A DNA stretch of 57,451 nt. It comes from Pseudomonas syringae (GTDB taxonomy: Bacteria > Pseudomonadota > Gammaproteobacteria > Pseudomonadales > Pseudomonadaceae). Of the stretch, positions 43,320 through 52,628 are shown piece after piece. Under the pieces are notes generated by a model. It searched no databases and had not been told where the DNA came from. It was given only the letters and a program-made list of their open reading frames with translations. A program made the position numbers and the translations under genes. The stretch is from the NCBI RefSeq assembly GCF_000737245.1, contig NZ_JPQU01000044.1, positions 1-57,451 on the forward strand, written 5' to 3'. The stretch's first letter is position 1. Each line of letters opens with the position of its first letter.

Positions 43320-44345
43320 TTACTTGGTGAATTCGGTTTTCCAGTAGTCTTCAACCTTGGTGACCAGGGTCTTAGGCAGTGCTACGTAGGACAGCTCTTC
43401 TGCTTGTTTCTGACCGTTTTCCAGGGACCACTTGAAGAAGTCGAAAGCAGCAGCGCTTTGCTCGGCGTTCTTGGCCTTCTTGTACATGATGATCCAGGTC
43501 GTTGCGGTGATCGGCCATGCCGTTTCACCCGGAGCGTTGGTCATGATCAGGTTGAAGTCTTTGACGCTGTTCCAGTCAGCAGTATCAGCTGCGGCGGCGA
43601 AGGCTTTGGCGTCAGGCTTGATGAACTTGCCAGCAGCGTTTTTCAGCTGGGTGTAAGACAGTTTGTTGGTTTCAGCGTAGGAGTGTTCTACATAGCCGAT
43701 AGAACCTTTGATCTGCTTCACGTAGGCCGAAACACCTTCGCTACCCTTGCCGCCCACACCGGCTGGCCATTGAACAGTCGAACCGAACTTCAGCTTCTCG
43801 TTCCACTCTGGGCTGACTTTGCTCAGGTAGTTGGTGAAGTTGTAGGAGGTGCCCGAACCGTCCGAACGGTGAACAACGGTGATGGCCTGATCTTTCAGTT
43901 TGTCTTTGAGCTCAGGGTTCAAGGCAACGATGGCTGGATCATTCCACTTCTTGATTTCACCCATGAAGATCTTGGCCAGTGTTGGACCGTCCAGTTTCAG
44001 TTGGCCAGGCTCGATGCCTTCAACGTTGATGATTGGAACGATGCCGCCGATCACGCTTGGGAATTGGCCCAGGCCACCCTTTTCCAGGTCTTCAGCGGAC
44101 AGAGGAGCATCGGATGCGCCGAAGTCTACGGTTGCAGCCTTGATCTGAGCGATACCGCCACCGGAACCGATGGACTGGTAGTTGATGCGATTGTCGGCAG
44201 ATTTGCTGTAATTCTGCGACCACGCGGAGATAACCGGGAAGACGAAACTCGAACCAGCGCCTGTTACGTCTACCGCATGAGCCATACCACTCAGGCACAT
44301 CGAAGCGAGCAGAACCGACAAGCGTTTTTTAGTCAGCAGAATCAC
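43320..44345 (-). CDS. pstS: Phosphate ABC transporter substrate-binding protein PstS
   Basis: A 341-aa periplasmic phosphate-binding protein. Signal peptide ends near GMAHAVDV; the mature part begins VTGAGSSFVFPV, the canonical PstS start, and contains the phosphate-binding motif HRSDGSGTSYNF. Translation begins at GTG (44345), supported by GAGG 7 bases upstream. It is the first gene of the operon, with a candidate Pho box 73-90 bp upstream of the start. Confidence 0.95.
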   Translation of the reverse strand: MILLTKKRLSVLLASMCLSGMAHAVDVTGAGSSFVFPVISAWSQNYSKSADNRINYQSIGSGGGIAQIKAATVDFGASDAPLSAEDLEKGGLGQFPSVIGGIVPIINVEGIEPGQLKLDGPTLAKIFMGEIKKWNDPAIVALNPELKDKLKDQAITVVHRSDGSGTSYNFTNYLSKVSPEWNEKLKFGSTVQWPAGVGGKGSEGVSAYVKQIKGSIGYVEHSYAETNKLSYTQLKNAAGKFIKPDAKAFAAAADTADWNSVKDFNLIMTNAPGETAWPITATTWIIMYKKAKNAEQSAAAFDFFKWSLENGQKQAEELSYVALPKTLVTKVEDYWKTEFTK

Positions 44346-44399
44346 GGCGATACCTCAACAAGGGAAATTTGGTGGCCCATCCATGGGAAGGCCCGATGC

Positions 44400-44435
44400 G
44401 GATTTAAACCCTCCAATGTTGCGGTTTCATGACAA
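44400..44435 (-). promoter_or_regulatory. pstS: Candidate PhoB box and -10 of the pst operon
   Basis: On the minus strand TTGTCATGAAACCGCAAC (44435 down to 44418) matches 13 of 18 positions of the Pho box CTGTCAT-A4-CTGTCAY. Eleven bases further, TTTAAAT can serve as a -10 element, the spacing usual for PhoB-activated promoters that lack a -35. It implies induction at low phosphate. Confidence 0.6.
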
Positions 44436-44688
44436 TCAGTCGAGTTGTGTCCTCGCAAGACGATTTTGTAGGATTTAACTTACAACGGAAATCCTGAAAA
44501 AAGCGGGTTTCGCGCAATAAAATAAGGCGTTCTACGACTTTCAGAGCATGGCGGCCAACTTGATAGCGCTAAGCCATCAAACATTCAGCTAGACGGCGAT
44601 ATGCCATTGGTCGGGACGTGTGGCACCTAATTGATTGGTCCACGCACAAACGCAAGTAACGACCCTGACATCAATGGAGACTCATCTC

Positions 44689-44994
44689 ATGAATAAGAAC
44701 AAATTGACGGCTCTAACCCTGGCCGGTCTGCTGACAATAGCCACTGGCTCGGTTATGGCAGGTTCCACTGGCCCGACTGACCCTGTGGATGGCTCGGCCA
44801 AGACCCCGCCTCCTGTGTTGAAGAAAGACACCGACGGCAGCTCGCCCGGCGCTGAGGGAACTAGCCCTGGCACTAAAGGAATGGACACTGTGCCAAAAAC
44901 CGGCACCGAGTCCGGCAAAGGCGGTATGACCAACGACCAAGGCATGGGCGGCAATGGTGGTGGCGGCGAAAGCGGTGGCTCAGGCAGTAAGTGA
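44689..44994 (+). CDS. Small secreted Gly/Pro/Lys-rich protein, function unknown
   Basis: A 101-aa protein with a signal peptide (MNKNKLTALTLAGLLTIATG, cut near VMAGS). The mature part is low in hydrophobic residues, with repeated SPGxxGTSPG- and GxGG-type segments and a Gly-rich end (GMGGNGGGGESGGSGSK), so it is probably disordered and may coat or stay in the periplasm. No cysteine. GGAG sits upstream of the ATG. It is divergent from pstS with 343 bp between; no family is recognised. Confidence 0.6.
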   Translation: MNKNKLTALTLAGLLTIATGSVMAGSTGPTDPVDGSAKTPPPVLKKDTDGSSPGAEGTSPGTKGMDTVPKTGTESGKGGMTNDQGMGGNGGGGESGGSGSK

Positions 44995-45049
44995 TCAGGC
45001 TTGGGCGAATATCTATTCCGGCGAAACCCAATACTTGAATTGAATGCTT

Positions 45050-45146
45050 TTTCTGTAGGAGCGAGCTTGCTCGCGATAGCGTCAGGCCAGAGGATGAATT
45101 GTCCTCAGACATATCGCATCGCGAGCAACCTCGCTCCTACAGGAAA
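45050..45146. repeat. REP-type inverted repeat
   Basis: Palindrome TTCTGTAGGAGCGAGCTTGC with its complement at the right end (45146). Lies in the 389-bp gap between the Gly-rich protein and the porin; 45147-45383 is AT-richer and should contain the porin promoter, but no specific sites could be fixed. Confidence 0.88.
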
Positions 45147-45383
45147 ATTTTCCGAAGGAAGTTATGTTTCGCTAATGAAACAGATCCAGCCGTTTCAATA
45201 TCAATCCCCTGACCTTTTCAAATAACCAATCGTCAGAAACATATGGTTACTTGTCATTGAGCAACCCCCAACAGTGGCGATTTCAATGACTCCTATTAAG
45301 CTTGGCCTCTTGCGAGGCAATGATGTTTGCCATGATTGCAGAACAATGGCAGACAACCTACAAGCGCCAAAGGTGGAGCCATT

Positions 45384-46715
45384 ATGAAAGTGATGAACAT
45401 TAGTTTGATCGCACTGGCCATTTTAGCGGCCAGCATTCCAGACGCTCTTGCGGACCCCTTTGTCAGTGATCAAAAGGAAGCCAATGGTTTCATGGAAGAT
45501 GCCAAGGCTAATATCCTGCTACGCAACTACTACTTCAATCGAGATGGTAAAAACGGCCTGGGTGATCGGCGTGACTGGTCACAGGGAATCAAAGGGACAT
45601 TCGATTCCGGATTTACCCAGGGCACCATTGGCGTGGGGGTCGACGCCTACGGCTGGTTCGGCCTGAAACTCGATGGTGGCGCGGGCCACTCCGGCACCGG
45701 CAATATTCCGGTCGACAGCGATGGCAGCCCGGAGAGCAACTTCAGCAGTGCCGGTGCTGCGTTGAAAGTTCGCCTGTCCAAAACAATGCTCAAATGGGGG
45801 CAGATGCAACCCACCGCTCCTGTATTCGCAGCCGGTGGTACTCGTCTGTTTCCACAAACCGCAACCGGATTCAATTTGCTCAGTAGCGAGATCGACGGTC
45901 TTGATCTTGAAGCCGGACATTTCACTGCGGCCAACGGCCCGAACCACACCGACTCCGACGGTGAAATATTCGCCACCTATGCCAATGTAGCCGCTAATAG
46001 CGTGGACTTTGTTGGCGGTAAATATGCAATCAGTGATGCGCTCTCCGTTGCGTTATATGGCGCCGAAATGGAAGACATATACCGCCAGTACTACGCCAAC
46101 GCCAATTACACTCTGGCGCTGGCCAACGAACAGTCCCTGGTATTCGATTTCAATATCTATCGCACCAACGATGAGGGTCAGGCCAAGGCTGGCGACATCA
46201 GCAACACCACCTGGTCATTGGCAGGCGCTTATTCATTCCTGACCGGACATACCTTCACCCTGGCCTATCAGCAAGTTCATGGCGATGAGCCCTTTGATTA
46301 CGCAGGTTTCGGGGATAACGGGCCGGGCTCGGGGGCCGACTCGATCTTCCTGGCCAACTCGATCCAGTATTCAGACTTCAACGGCCCCGGGGAAAAGTCC
46401 TGGCAAGCACGTTATGACCTGGCCAGGAGCGCCTACGGCGTACCCGGTTTGAGCTTCATGGCACGCTATGCCAACGGCAAGGATATCGACGGCACCAAAA
46501 TGGCCCTAGACAGCCCGTATCGCGCCTATGGTTATGGCGAGGACGGCAAACATCACGAAACCAACCTGGAAGCCAAATATGTAGTCCAGCAAGGCCCGGC
46601 CAAAGACCTTTCATTCAGGCTGCGCCAGGCATGGCATCGCGGTAATGCCGACCAGGCCGAGGGCGACCAGAATGAATTTCGGGTGATTGTGGATTATCCG
46701 ATTTCGATTCTTTGA
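45384..46715 (+). CDS. OprD-family outer-membrane porin
   Basis: A 443-aa channel of the OprD family, which takes up small solutes such as amino acids, peptides and carboxylates. The signal peptide is MKVMNISLIALAILAASIPDALA. The mature N-terminus is typical (FVSDQKEANGFMEDAKANI, then LLRNYYFNRDG and DWSQGI), and alternating barrel strands follow. GGAG lies 7 bases before the ATG; an upstream in-frame start lacks a signal peptide. Substrate subclass (OccD/OccK) cannot be settled by eye. Confidence 0.92.
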   Translation: MKVMNISLIALAILAASIPDALADPFVSDQKEANGFMEDAKANILLRNYYFNRDGKNGLGDRRDWSQGIKGTFDSGFTQGTIGVGVDAYGWFGLKLDGGAGHSGTGNIPVDSDGSPESNFSSAGAALKVRLSKTMLKWGQMQPTAPVFAAGGTRLFPQTATGFNLLSSEIDGLDLEAGHFTAANGPNHTDSDGEIFATYANVAANSVDFVGGKYAISDALSVALYGAEMEDIYRQYYANANYTLALANEQSLVFDFNIYRTNDEGQAKAGDISNTTWSLAGAYSFLTGHTFTLAYQQVHGDEPFDYAGFGDNGPGSGADSIFLANSIQYSDFNGPGEKSWQARYDLARSAYGVPGLSFMARYANGKDIDGTKMALDSPYRAYGYGEDGKHHETNLEAKYVVQQGPAKDLSFRLRQAWHRGNADQAEGDQNEFRVIVDYPISIL

Positions 46716-46735
46716 TGGTCAGCCGCGGTCGTTCC

Positions 46736-46830
46736 TTGTGGGAGCTAGCTTGCTAGCGAAGAGGCAGGTAGATCCGAGATATCTGTTGGGTCTGAAACAT
46801 CGTCTTCGCGAGCAATCTCGCTCTCACAGG
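46736..46830. repeat. REP-type inverted repeat overlapping the end of the FAN1 gene
   Basis: Palindrome with arms CTTGTGGGAGCTAGCTTGCT and its imperfect complement at 46810-46830. The minus-strand FAN1 gene reads through most of it and stops at 46745 inside the left arm. Confidence 0.85.
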
Positions 46831-48511
46831 AGATCTCCTCAACCAACAGTTCCCACTGCACATAACACACCACCACCGGCATGCCATGCTCGGCGCAGAA
46901 ATCCAGCCAGCGCAATTGGTTGTCCTGCAATTTGTCGCCCGGCCCTTTGACTTCGATCATCCGGTAACGGCGTTCTCCCGGGAAGAACTGGATCAGGTCC
47001 GGCATGCCGGTGCGATTGGCTTTGATGTCCAGCAGCAAGCGGCGGAACCAGTGGCGTAAATGCTCAACCGGCAAACAATTCAGGGCCTGTTCCAGCAGCG
47101 CCGGGGTCAGTGTGCCCCAGAACACGAAGGGCGACTGCAGGCCGAACTTGCTGCTGTAATGCTGGCGGACGGTAGCCTGCCACTGGTTGCTATCGAGCTG
47201 CGCCAGGCATTCCTCGAACAATTCGGCCCGTCGTTGATAGAAGTCAGGGCTGTGCAAGTCGCTAGGGCCGCTGTGGAACGGGTGGAAGAACGCCCCTGGG
47301 AGCGGGGCGAAAACCGCTGACCAGCACAACAGGCCGAACAGCGAATTGATCAGCGCATTCTCGACGTAATGCACTTCGCTGCCCTCCTCTGCCAGGTGCA
47401 ACTGGATTAATTGCTCCACGCTGAGATCCGGCCTGGGCGCAATGCGCACATCCAGGCGCTCGACCGTACGCATCACCCTGCGCGCCTTGCCTGCCATCCC
47501 CAGCTTACGCTGCAGGCGCGGCTGCACCCGTAGCAGTTGCTGAACCTCGGCGGCACTTTCCGGCGCCGCCTGGGCATGTTCAAGCAACGCCAGGGCGCCG
47601 ACGTAGTCTTCGGCGCGCTCCAGCACACGAATGCGCCGGGCACGCGCGCCGGGATAGTTACTGTGTTCATAGACACTCAGCGCCAATGGCCAATCCTGCG
47701 CCCGCTCTGCCTGCTGGCCAATTTGAAACAGGGTCTTGGCCCGGCGCATTTGCAGCCATGGATTGTCGGAAACCACAGCCAGGGCACGCGGAGCCAGCTC
47801 AGACAAGCTTGCACCTTCGTCCAGCGCCTGACGGCAAGCGTGCAATTCAAGGCAGACGTCGATATCGGAGCGTTGAGCAATCCCTCGAGAGTCCAGGGAA
47901 AATTCGACTTTTTCGTAGCGATACACCCCCAGATCAGCCAGCACAAACTCCGTCCATTCCTGATACAGATTGCCGAAATACAACAACCGCAAGCGATCAC
48001 AGATGGGCATCACGTTAAGGGCGAAGATGGTCTCGTCAAACCCGGCGTACCAGTCCTCCAGCGCTTGCGGGGATGGATGCAGCGGCTGAAGCAAGGTCAG
48101 CAGCTCAGTTTTTTTCTCGGTGCCGCGAACGCCGTGAGAGCGGAAACAGGCAGCCAGCTCAGCCTTGCGCAACAGCGCAAACAACTGCTCCAGATTCAAG
48201 GTAGGCCGCGGGTCAACCCAGCCGTTATCCAGCAGCGGCCGCACCGCCTGCAAGGTATCGCCGAGTTCTGCATAGCTGAGTTTACTGGCCCGAAACAGCG
48301 TCCCTTTGCGCATGACCATACGTACCAGCAAACCCTGCGCAGCCTGGGGCAGACTGGCGAAGGATAAGATGAACAGGCGCTCTTGTTCGTCGAGCAGATC
48401 GTCGTAGCGCCGGGCTATCCAGTCCAGCACCAGACGGAAATTTTCGAGGTAATAAAACGGGTTCTCAAGAGGTGACGTGTTCACTGCCAGATTCACGCGA
48501 CGGATAGACAT
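46745..48511 (-). CDS. FAN1-type structure-specific nuclease (VRR-NUC domain)
   Basis: A 588-aa protein related to bacterial FAN1, the nuclease that acts on 5' flaps and helps remove interstrand DNA crosslinks. The C-terminal VRR-NUC domain has the restriction-like catalytic set P504-D505 ... E520-V-K522 (MPDLIQFF; RMIEVKGPGDK) and Gln in LQDNQL. The N-terminal region contains the SAP-like and TPR-like parts seen in the family. The last about 29 residues (from ISCESEIARE) are encoded by a REP element and are unlikely to belong to the domain. A single gene between convergent oprD and a divergent small gene. Confidence 0.88.
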   Translation of the reverse strand: MSIRRVNLAVNTSPLENPFYYLENFRLVLDWIARRYDDLLDEQERLFILSFASLPQAAQGLLVRMVMRKGTLFRASKLSYAELGDTLQAVRPLLDNGWVDPRPTLNLEQLFALLRKAELAACFRSHGVRGTEKKTELLTLLQPLHPSPQALEDWYAGFDETIFALNVMPICDRLRLLYFGNLYQEWTEFVLADLGVYRYEKVEFSLDSRGIAQRSDIDVCLELHACRQALDEGASLSELAPRALAVVSDNPWLQMRRAKTLFQIGQQAERAQDWPLALSVYEHSNYPGARARRIRVLERAEDYVGALALLEHAQAAPESAAEVQQLLRVQPRLQRKLGMAGKARRVMRTVERLDVRIAPRPDLSVEQLIQLHLAEEGSEVHYVENALINSLFGLLCWSAVFAPLPGAFFHPFHSGPSDLHSPDFYQRRAELFEECLAQLDSNQWQATVRQHYSSKFGLQSPFVFWGTLTPALLEQALNCLPVEHLRHWFRRLLLDIKANRTGMPDLIQFFPGERRYRMIEVKGPGDKLQDNQLRWLDFCAEHGMPVVVCYVQWELLVEEISCESEIAREDDVSDPTDISDLPASSLAS

Positions 48512-48661
48512 GCGCTCAAGGATACTGGTTATCTGTACAGATTCCAGCTTCTAACCTGTTGGCCTGATAAATGGTGCGCAGCAGGCCGCCATACGAAGCG
48601 ATAGAATCGTCAGACTTGCTTTAAAAAGGCACTGTCTCAGAAGCACCACCGGGAGATCGAG

Positions 48662-49183
48662 ATGCAGATCACCACTATGCCGCTGATTTACCTGGCGGGC
48701 TTCGATGTGTTTCGCCAGGACGCTATCGAACATGGGCAATACTTGAAAGCGCTGTGCATGGCTCACAGCCTGGAGGGGCTCTACCCCTTTGATAACGAGG
48801 TGGCCAGTGACCTCGACCAGAAGGAAACCGCCAGAGTTATCTGCGAGATGAACATCGCGATGATCCAGCGTTGTGACGCAGTGCTGGCCAATCTGAACGT
48901 GTTTCGCGGCCTGGAGCCGGATTCCGGCACAGCCTTCGAAGTCGGCATGGCGGTGGCTCTGAACAAACCGGTATGGGCGTATTTCGATCCTGTGGGATCG
49001 CTGCGGGACTTGATCCCACACGACCTCAATGGCTGTGATTCGCAAGGTTACGTGGTGGAAGATTTCGCGCTGCCGAGAAACCTGATGCTGGCCTGCACCT
49101 GGACGGGATCGAGTTCGACCGTGGAACTGGCTGTTGAGGCGCTGTCGATTTATCTGGCGAAAGTGAGAGATGGCAAGGCTTGA
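48662..49183 (+). CDS. Nucleoside 2-deoxyribosyltransferase-family protein
   Basis: A 173-aa protein with the Rossmann-like family pattern: IYLAGFDVFRQDA at the N-terminus, NIAMIQRCDAVLANLNVFRG in the middle and the catalytic block DSGTAFEVGMAVALNKPVWA. These enzymes exchange or hydrolyse the base of deoxynucleosides. GGGAG precedes the ATG. The neighbour FAN1 is divergent, so there is no shared operon. Substrate not predictable. Confidence 0.88.
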   Translation: MQITTMPLIYLAGFDVFRQDAIEHGQYLKALCMAHSLEGLYPFDNEVASDLDQKETARVICEMNIAMIQRCDAVLANLNVFRGLEPDSGTAFEVGMAVALNKPVWAYFDPVGSLRDLIPHDLNGCDSQGYVVEDFALPRNLMLACTWTGSSSTVELAVEALSIYLAKVRDGKA

Positions 49184-49198
49184 ACTTGGCTCAGATCC

Positions 49199-49291
49199 GT
49201 GGGAGCGAGCTTGCTCGCGAAGGGGTTGGTGCATCCTCTACATTTCTGGCGATTGAAATGTCCCATTCGCGAGCAAGCTCGCTCCCACAGT
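49199..49291. repeat. REP-type inverted repeat
   Basis: Palindrome GTGGGAGCGAGCTTGCTCGC and its complement (49271-49290), placed between the deoxyribosyltransferase gene and the convergent small acidic protein. Confidence 0.9.
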
Positions 49292-49314
49292 GATCTGCTG
49301 CTGAACAACTGCGG

Positions 49315-49545
49315 TCAACTAACCGAGGACGATCCCACATCACTACTGAAGATCGGGTCGAGCTTGTCTGAGTCGCTGAATTCGTCCAGGCCCAGTTCGT
49401 CCAGGTCCAGATAGGCTTCCGGATCATAATCTTCATCGGCGTCTGAATCGTTTAGCGGCGACTGATCGCCACCGAACTGGTGATCGGTACTAGCGAATAT
49501 CTGCGTGAAGGCCAGGTGCGTGTCGAGGGGTGAAGGTGCCTGCAT
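49315..49545 (-). CDS. Small acidic hypothetical protein (76 aa)
   Basis: MQAPSPLDTHLAFTQIF followed by an Asp/Ser-rich C-terminal part (NDSDADEDYDPEAYLDLDE). AGGAG lies 9 bases before the ATG, which supports translation. It is strongly acidic and may be disordered. No family is recognised. It is separated from the LysR gene upstream on the same strand by 96 bp. Confidence 0.55.
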   Translation of the reverse strand: MQAPSPLDTHLAFTQIFASTDHQFGGDQSPLNDSDADEDYDPEAYLDLDELGLDEFSDSDKLDPIFSSDVGSSSVS

Positions 49546-49641
49546 CGTGATGCTCTCCTGATTGTTCTTTATCGACTGCTTGTTCTTTTCGGCTGGTTAC
49601 CAAGGCTAACTCAGCCCGCTGTCAAAAAGCAGCCACCCAAC

Positions 49642-50544
49642 TTAACTCCAGCTCAAAAATTCCCCGCTGCTGTCGTGCAGCATTTGCACCATGGCCTGAG
49701 CGGCCGGTGACAAATAGCCGCCCTTGCGCACCGTGCAACCGATGGTGCGCTTCATGGTGGTCTGCCCCACGACCACCTCACGCAGATGCCGCATGTTGTT
49801 GCCGAATTCCAGGGTCTCCCTGGCGGTGAAGCTCAACAGGCTGGTGCGCTCAATGAGCCCGGGCAACAGCGGAATCGAGTTGGCTTCAATCTGCACCACG
49901 GGCAACGGCAAGTGCTCGTCGGCGAAGGCCTGATCCAGCCATTTGCGCGATGACACGCCCGCCGGCGGCAACACCCAGCGATAGGCGCAAAGGTCGGCCA
50001 TGGCATAGCGGGACTTGAAGATCGGGTGATCCTTGCTGGCGATTACCACCGCCTCGTCCTCGAGGATCGCGAAGCTCTCGAATTGCTCGTCGTCGGTGAT
50101 CAGCGAGCAGATGATCATGTCCAGTTGCCCGGAACGCAGGGAATCGCGCAACAGGTCGTCCTGACCGATGAGCATTTTCAGGGTGATGTCCGGCGTGCGC
50201 TGCAATAACGCAGAGGTCAGTTTCGGTAGCAAGTATTCAGCCATGGTTGACGCGCAGCCGACGCGGATATTGCCCACCGCACCGCTGGCAAAATCCCGGA
50301 CCTCGCGCTGAGTCTGAGCGATGCTTTGCTGCAAGACCTTGCCTCGGGCCTGAAGCAGTTCGCCGACCGGCGTGAGTTTGATGCGCCGGCCGTCACGCTG
50401 AAACAAGCGAGTGCCAAACGACTCTTCCAGACGCTGGATGCTTTTGGTCAACGCCGGCTGGCTGCGATTGAGTTTCTGGGCCGCACGGCCCAGATGGCCC
50501 AGCTCGGCAATCGTTTCGAAATAGGTGAGATCGCGGAGATCCAT
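49642..50544 (-). CDS. LysR-family transcriptional regulator
   Basis: A 300-aa regulator with N-terminal HTH (MDLRDLTYFETIAELGHLGR and SQPALTKSIQRLEE) and a typical effector domain. It is divergent from the AbrB-type permease gene, with 115 bp between the starts, and probably controls it. Ligand unknown. Confidence 0.92.
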   Translation of the reverse strand: MDLRDLTYFETIAELGHLGRAAQKLNRSQPALTKSIQRLEESFGTRLFQRDGRRIKLTPVGELLQARGKVLQQSIAQTQREVRDFASGAVGNIRVGCASTMAEYLLPKLTSALLQRTPDITLKMLIGQDDLLRDSLRSGQLDMIICSLITDDEQFESFAILEDEAVVIASKDHPIFKSRYAMADLCAYRWVLPPAGVSSRKWLDQAFADEHLPLPVVQIEANSIPLLPGLIERTSLLSFTARETLEFGNNMRHLREVVVGQTTMKRTIGCTVRKGGYLSPAAQAMVQMLHDSSGEFLSWS

Positions 50545-50659
50545 AATCTATCAACCAAAGTTATCAATTCATGATTATTAGAAAATAGACTTGATCGATT
50601 GATGTGTCGATACTTTCACCGTACGGACGTCCCGACTCGTCCGCCTCTGGAGCATCCCC

Positions 50660-51748
50660 TTGTCACGTGCCGCTGGCTTTTCCCTTAATACCCTTCCCAA
50701 ATCGCTGCAATGGTTTGCCTTGATTCTGTGCGCGGGTGTCGCCGGTCAACTGCTCAAATACTGGCAAATGCCGGCTGCCCTGTTCCTCGGGCCGATGCTG
50801 GTGGCGATTGGGTTCGGGGTGATGGGCGCCAATATCCGTGTGCACAAAAACTTCTTCCGCCTGGGCCAGGGCACGGTGGGTGTGCTGATCGCCCACTCGA
50901 TGACCATGGCGGTACTGATCACGGCGCTGCATTCCTGGCACGTGATGCTGTTTGCCACCGTGTTGACCGTGTTACTCAGCGCAGCGGTAGGCCTGGGGCT
51001 TGTGCGCTTTGGCGGCATTGCCGGCAGCACGGCGGCGTGGGGCACCTCTCCCGGCGCGGCCTCGGCGATGGTCGCCATGTCTGAAGATTACGGCGCCGAC
51101 TCGCGAGTGGTCGCAACCATGCAATACGTGCGGGTGGTATGCGTGGTGGTGATCGGGGCGATTGTCAGCCGGATGATCGGTGTGGAGGGTGGCGCGACTG
51201 AAACCCACAGCGCTGACGTGGCACTCAAAGGCATGAATCTGCTGAACTTCGGCTTGAGTCTGGCGGTGATCGTGTTCGGCGTCCTGGTCGCCAATAAAAT
51301 CCCCGCCGGGGCGTTAATGGGACCGCTGCTGATCGGCGGCGCGTTGCAGCTCAGCGGCCTGCTGCAAATCACCTTGCCAGTCTGGATGCTGACCCTCGCA
51401 TATGCTTCGATAGGCGCCTACGTCGGCCTGCGCTTTGATCGCCCCACCATTGCCTATGTCTGGCGGCGCTTACCGGCCATGATCCTTGGCTCGTTGATTC
51501 TGATTGTGCTCTGCGCCCTGTCTGCCTGGCTGATTGCTGTGATGCTCGACAAGGACTACCTTTCGGTTTACCTGGCCACCAGCCCAGGTGGGCTCGATGC
51601 GATGGCAATTATTGCCATCGACACCCATTCAGATGTGGGTTTCGTGTTGGCCATGCAGACCCTGCGTCTGGTTGGCGTGGTCCTGACGGGCGCGTTCCTG
51701 GCGCGGCAGATCATCCGTCTGACGGATAAACGCCTGCCGTCGCACTGA
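50660..51748 (+). CDS. AbrB-family membrane protein (COG3180)
   Basis: A 362-aa integral membrane protein with about ten helices, in two similar halves (each with a GPLLIGGAL / LGPMLVAIGF element), the AbrB/ammonia monooxygenase-like permease family. The name comes from an old annotation; actual function is uncertain, probably transport of a small metabolite. Translation begins at TTG (50660) with GGAG 9 bases upstream; no ATG is available before the first helix. Its regulator is probably the divergent LysR. Confidence 0.85.
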   Translation: MSRAAGFSLNTLPKSLQWFALILCAGVAGQLLKYWQMPAALFLGPMLVAIGFGVMGANIRVHKNFFRLGQGTVGVLIAHSMTMAVLITALHSWHVMLFATVLTVLLSAAVGLGLVRFGGIAGSTAAWGTSPGAASAMVAMSEDYGADSRVVATMQYVRVVCVVVIGAIVSRMIGVEGGATETHSADVALKGMNLLNFGLSLAVIVFGVLVANKIPAGALMGPLLIGGALQLSGLLQITLPVWMLTLAYASIGAYVGLRFDRPTIAYVWRRLPAMILGSLILIVLCALSAWLIAVMLDKDYLSVYLATSPGGLDAMAIIAIDTHSDVGFVLAMQTLRLVGVVLTGAFLARQIIRLTDKRLPSH

Positions 51749-51811
51749 TCATTGAATCTCCAGGCTCAGCACTCCTCAAACAGCTAATCGCTGCTGCTTT
51801 GAGAGGATGCA

Positions 51812-52600
51812 ATGAGCACCGTAAAAATTGCCACCTTCAACATCAATGGAATTCGCGCTCGCTTGCCGATCCTCCTGAACTGGCTGGAGCGCGAGTCACC
51901 TGACGTGGTCTGCCTGCAAGAGCTAAAGGCCACCGACCTGGCCTTTCCCATCGACGAAATTCGCGAAGCCGGTTATGGCGCGATCTGGCAGGGACAGACC
52001 TCCTGGAACGGGGTCGCGATTCTGGCCAAGGACATGGAGCCGCTGGAGATCCGGCGAGGTTTGCCGGGGAACGAAAAGGACACCAGCAGCCGTTATCTGG
52101 AAGCAGCTGCCCACGGCGTGATTGTCGGTTGCCTGTACTTGCCTAACGGCAACCCGCAACCGGGGCCCAAGTTCGATTACAAACTGGCCTGGTTTGAAAA
52201 GCTCATCGAGCACGCGGCGTCTTTGTATGCCAGTGGCCATCCGGTGGTCCTGGCGGGCGATTACAACGTGGTGCCCACCGATGAAGACATCTACAACACC
52301 CGTTCATGGCTCAAGGATGCGCTGCTGCAGCCTGAGAGTCGCGAGTGTTTTCAGCGCCTGATGAGTCAGGGCTGGACCGATGCCATCCGCGCTTGCTTCC
52401 CGGACGAGCGAATCTATACCTTCTGGGATTACTTCCGTAACCATTGGCAGACCAACTCAGGGCTGCGCATCGACCACTTGCTGCTCAATGCCGAGACCAG
52501 CGCCCGCTTGCTTCAGGCCGGCGTGGACCACTGGCCCCGCAACGAACCTCACGCCAGCGACCATGCGCCAACATGGGTGGAGCTGGATATGGCGGGGTGA
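51812..52600 (+). CDS. xthA: Exodeoxyribonuclease III
   Basis: A 262-aa AP endonuclease/3'-exonuclease of base excision repair. Conserved active-site blocks: TFNINGIRARL, LQELKATD, GDYNVVPTDEDIYN and the C-terminal ASDHAPTWVELD. AGAGGAT precedes the ATG by 5 bases. The stop at 52600 is 28 bp before the 300-bp repeat array. Confidence 0.95.
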   Translation: MSTVKIATFNINGIRARLPILLNWLERESPDVVCLQELKATDLAFPIDEIREAGYGAIWQGQTSWNGVAILAKDMEPLEIRRGLPGNEKDTSSRYLEAAAHGVIVGCLYLPNGNPQPGPKFDYKLAWFEKLIEHAASLYASGHPVVLAGDYNVVPTDEDIYNTRSWLKDALLQPESRECFQRLMSQGWTDAIRACFPDERIYTFWDYFRNHWQTNSGLRIDHLLLNAETSARLLQAGVDHWPRNEPHASDHAPTWVELDMAG

Positions 52601-52628
52601 ATGAACACGCACGACTGGCGCAGAACCC

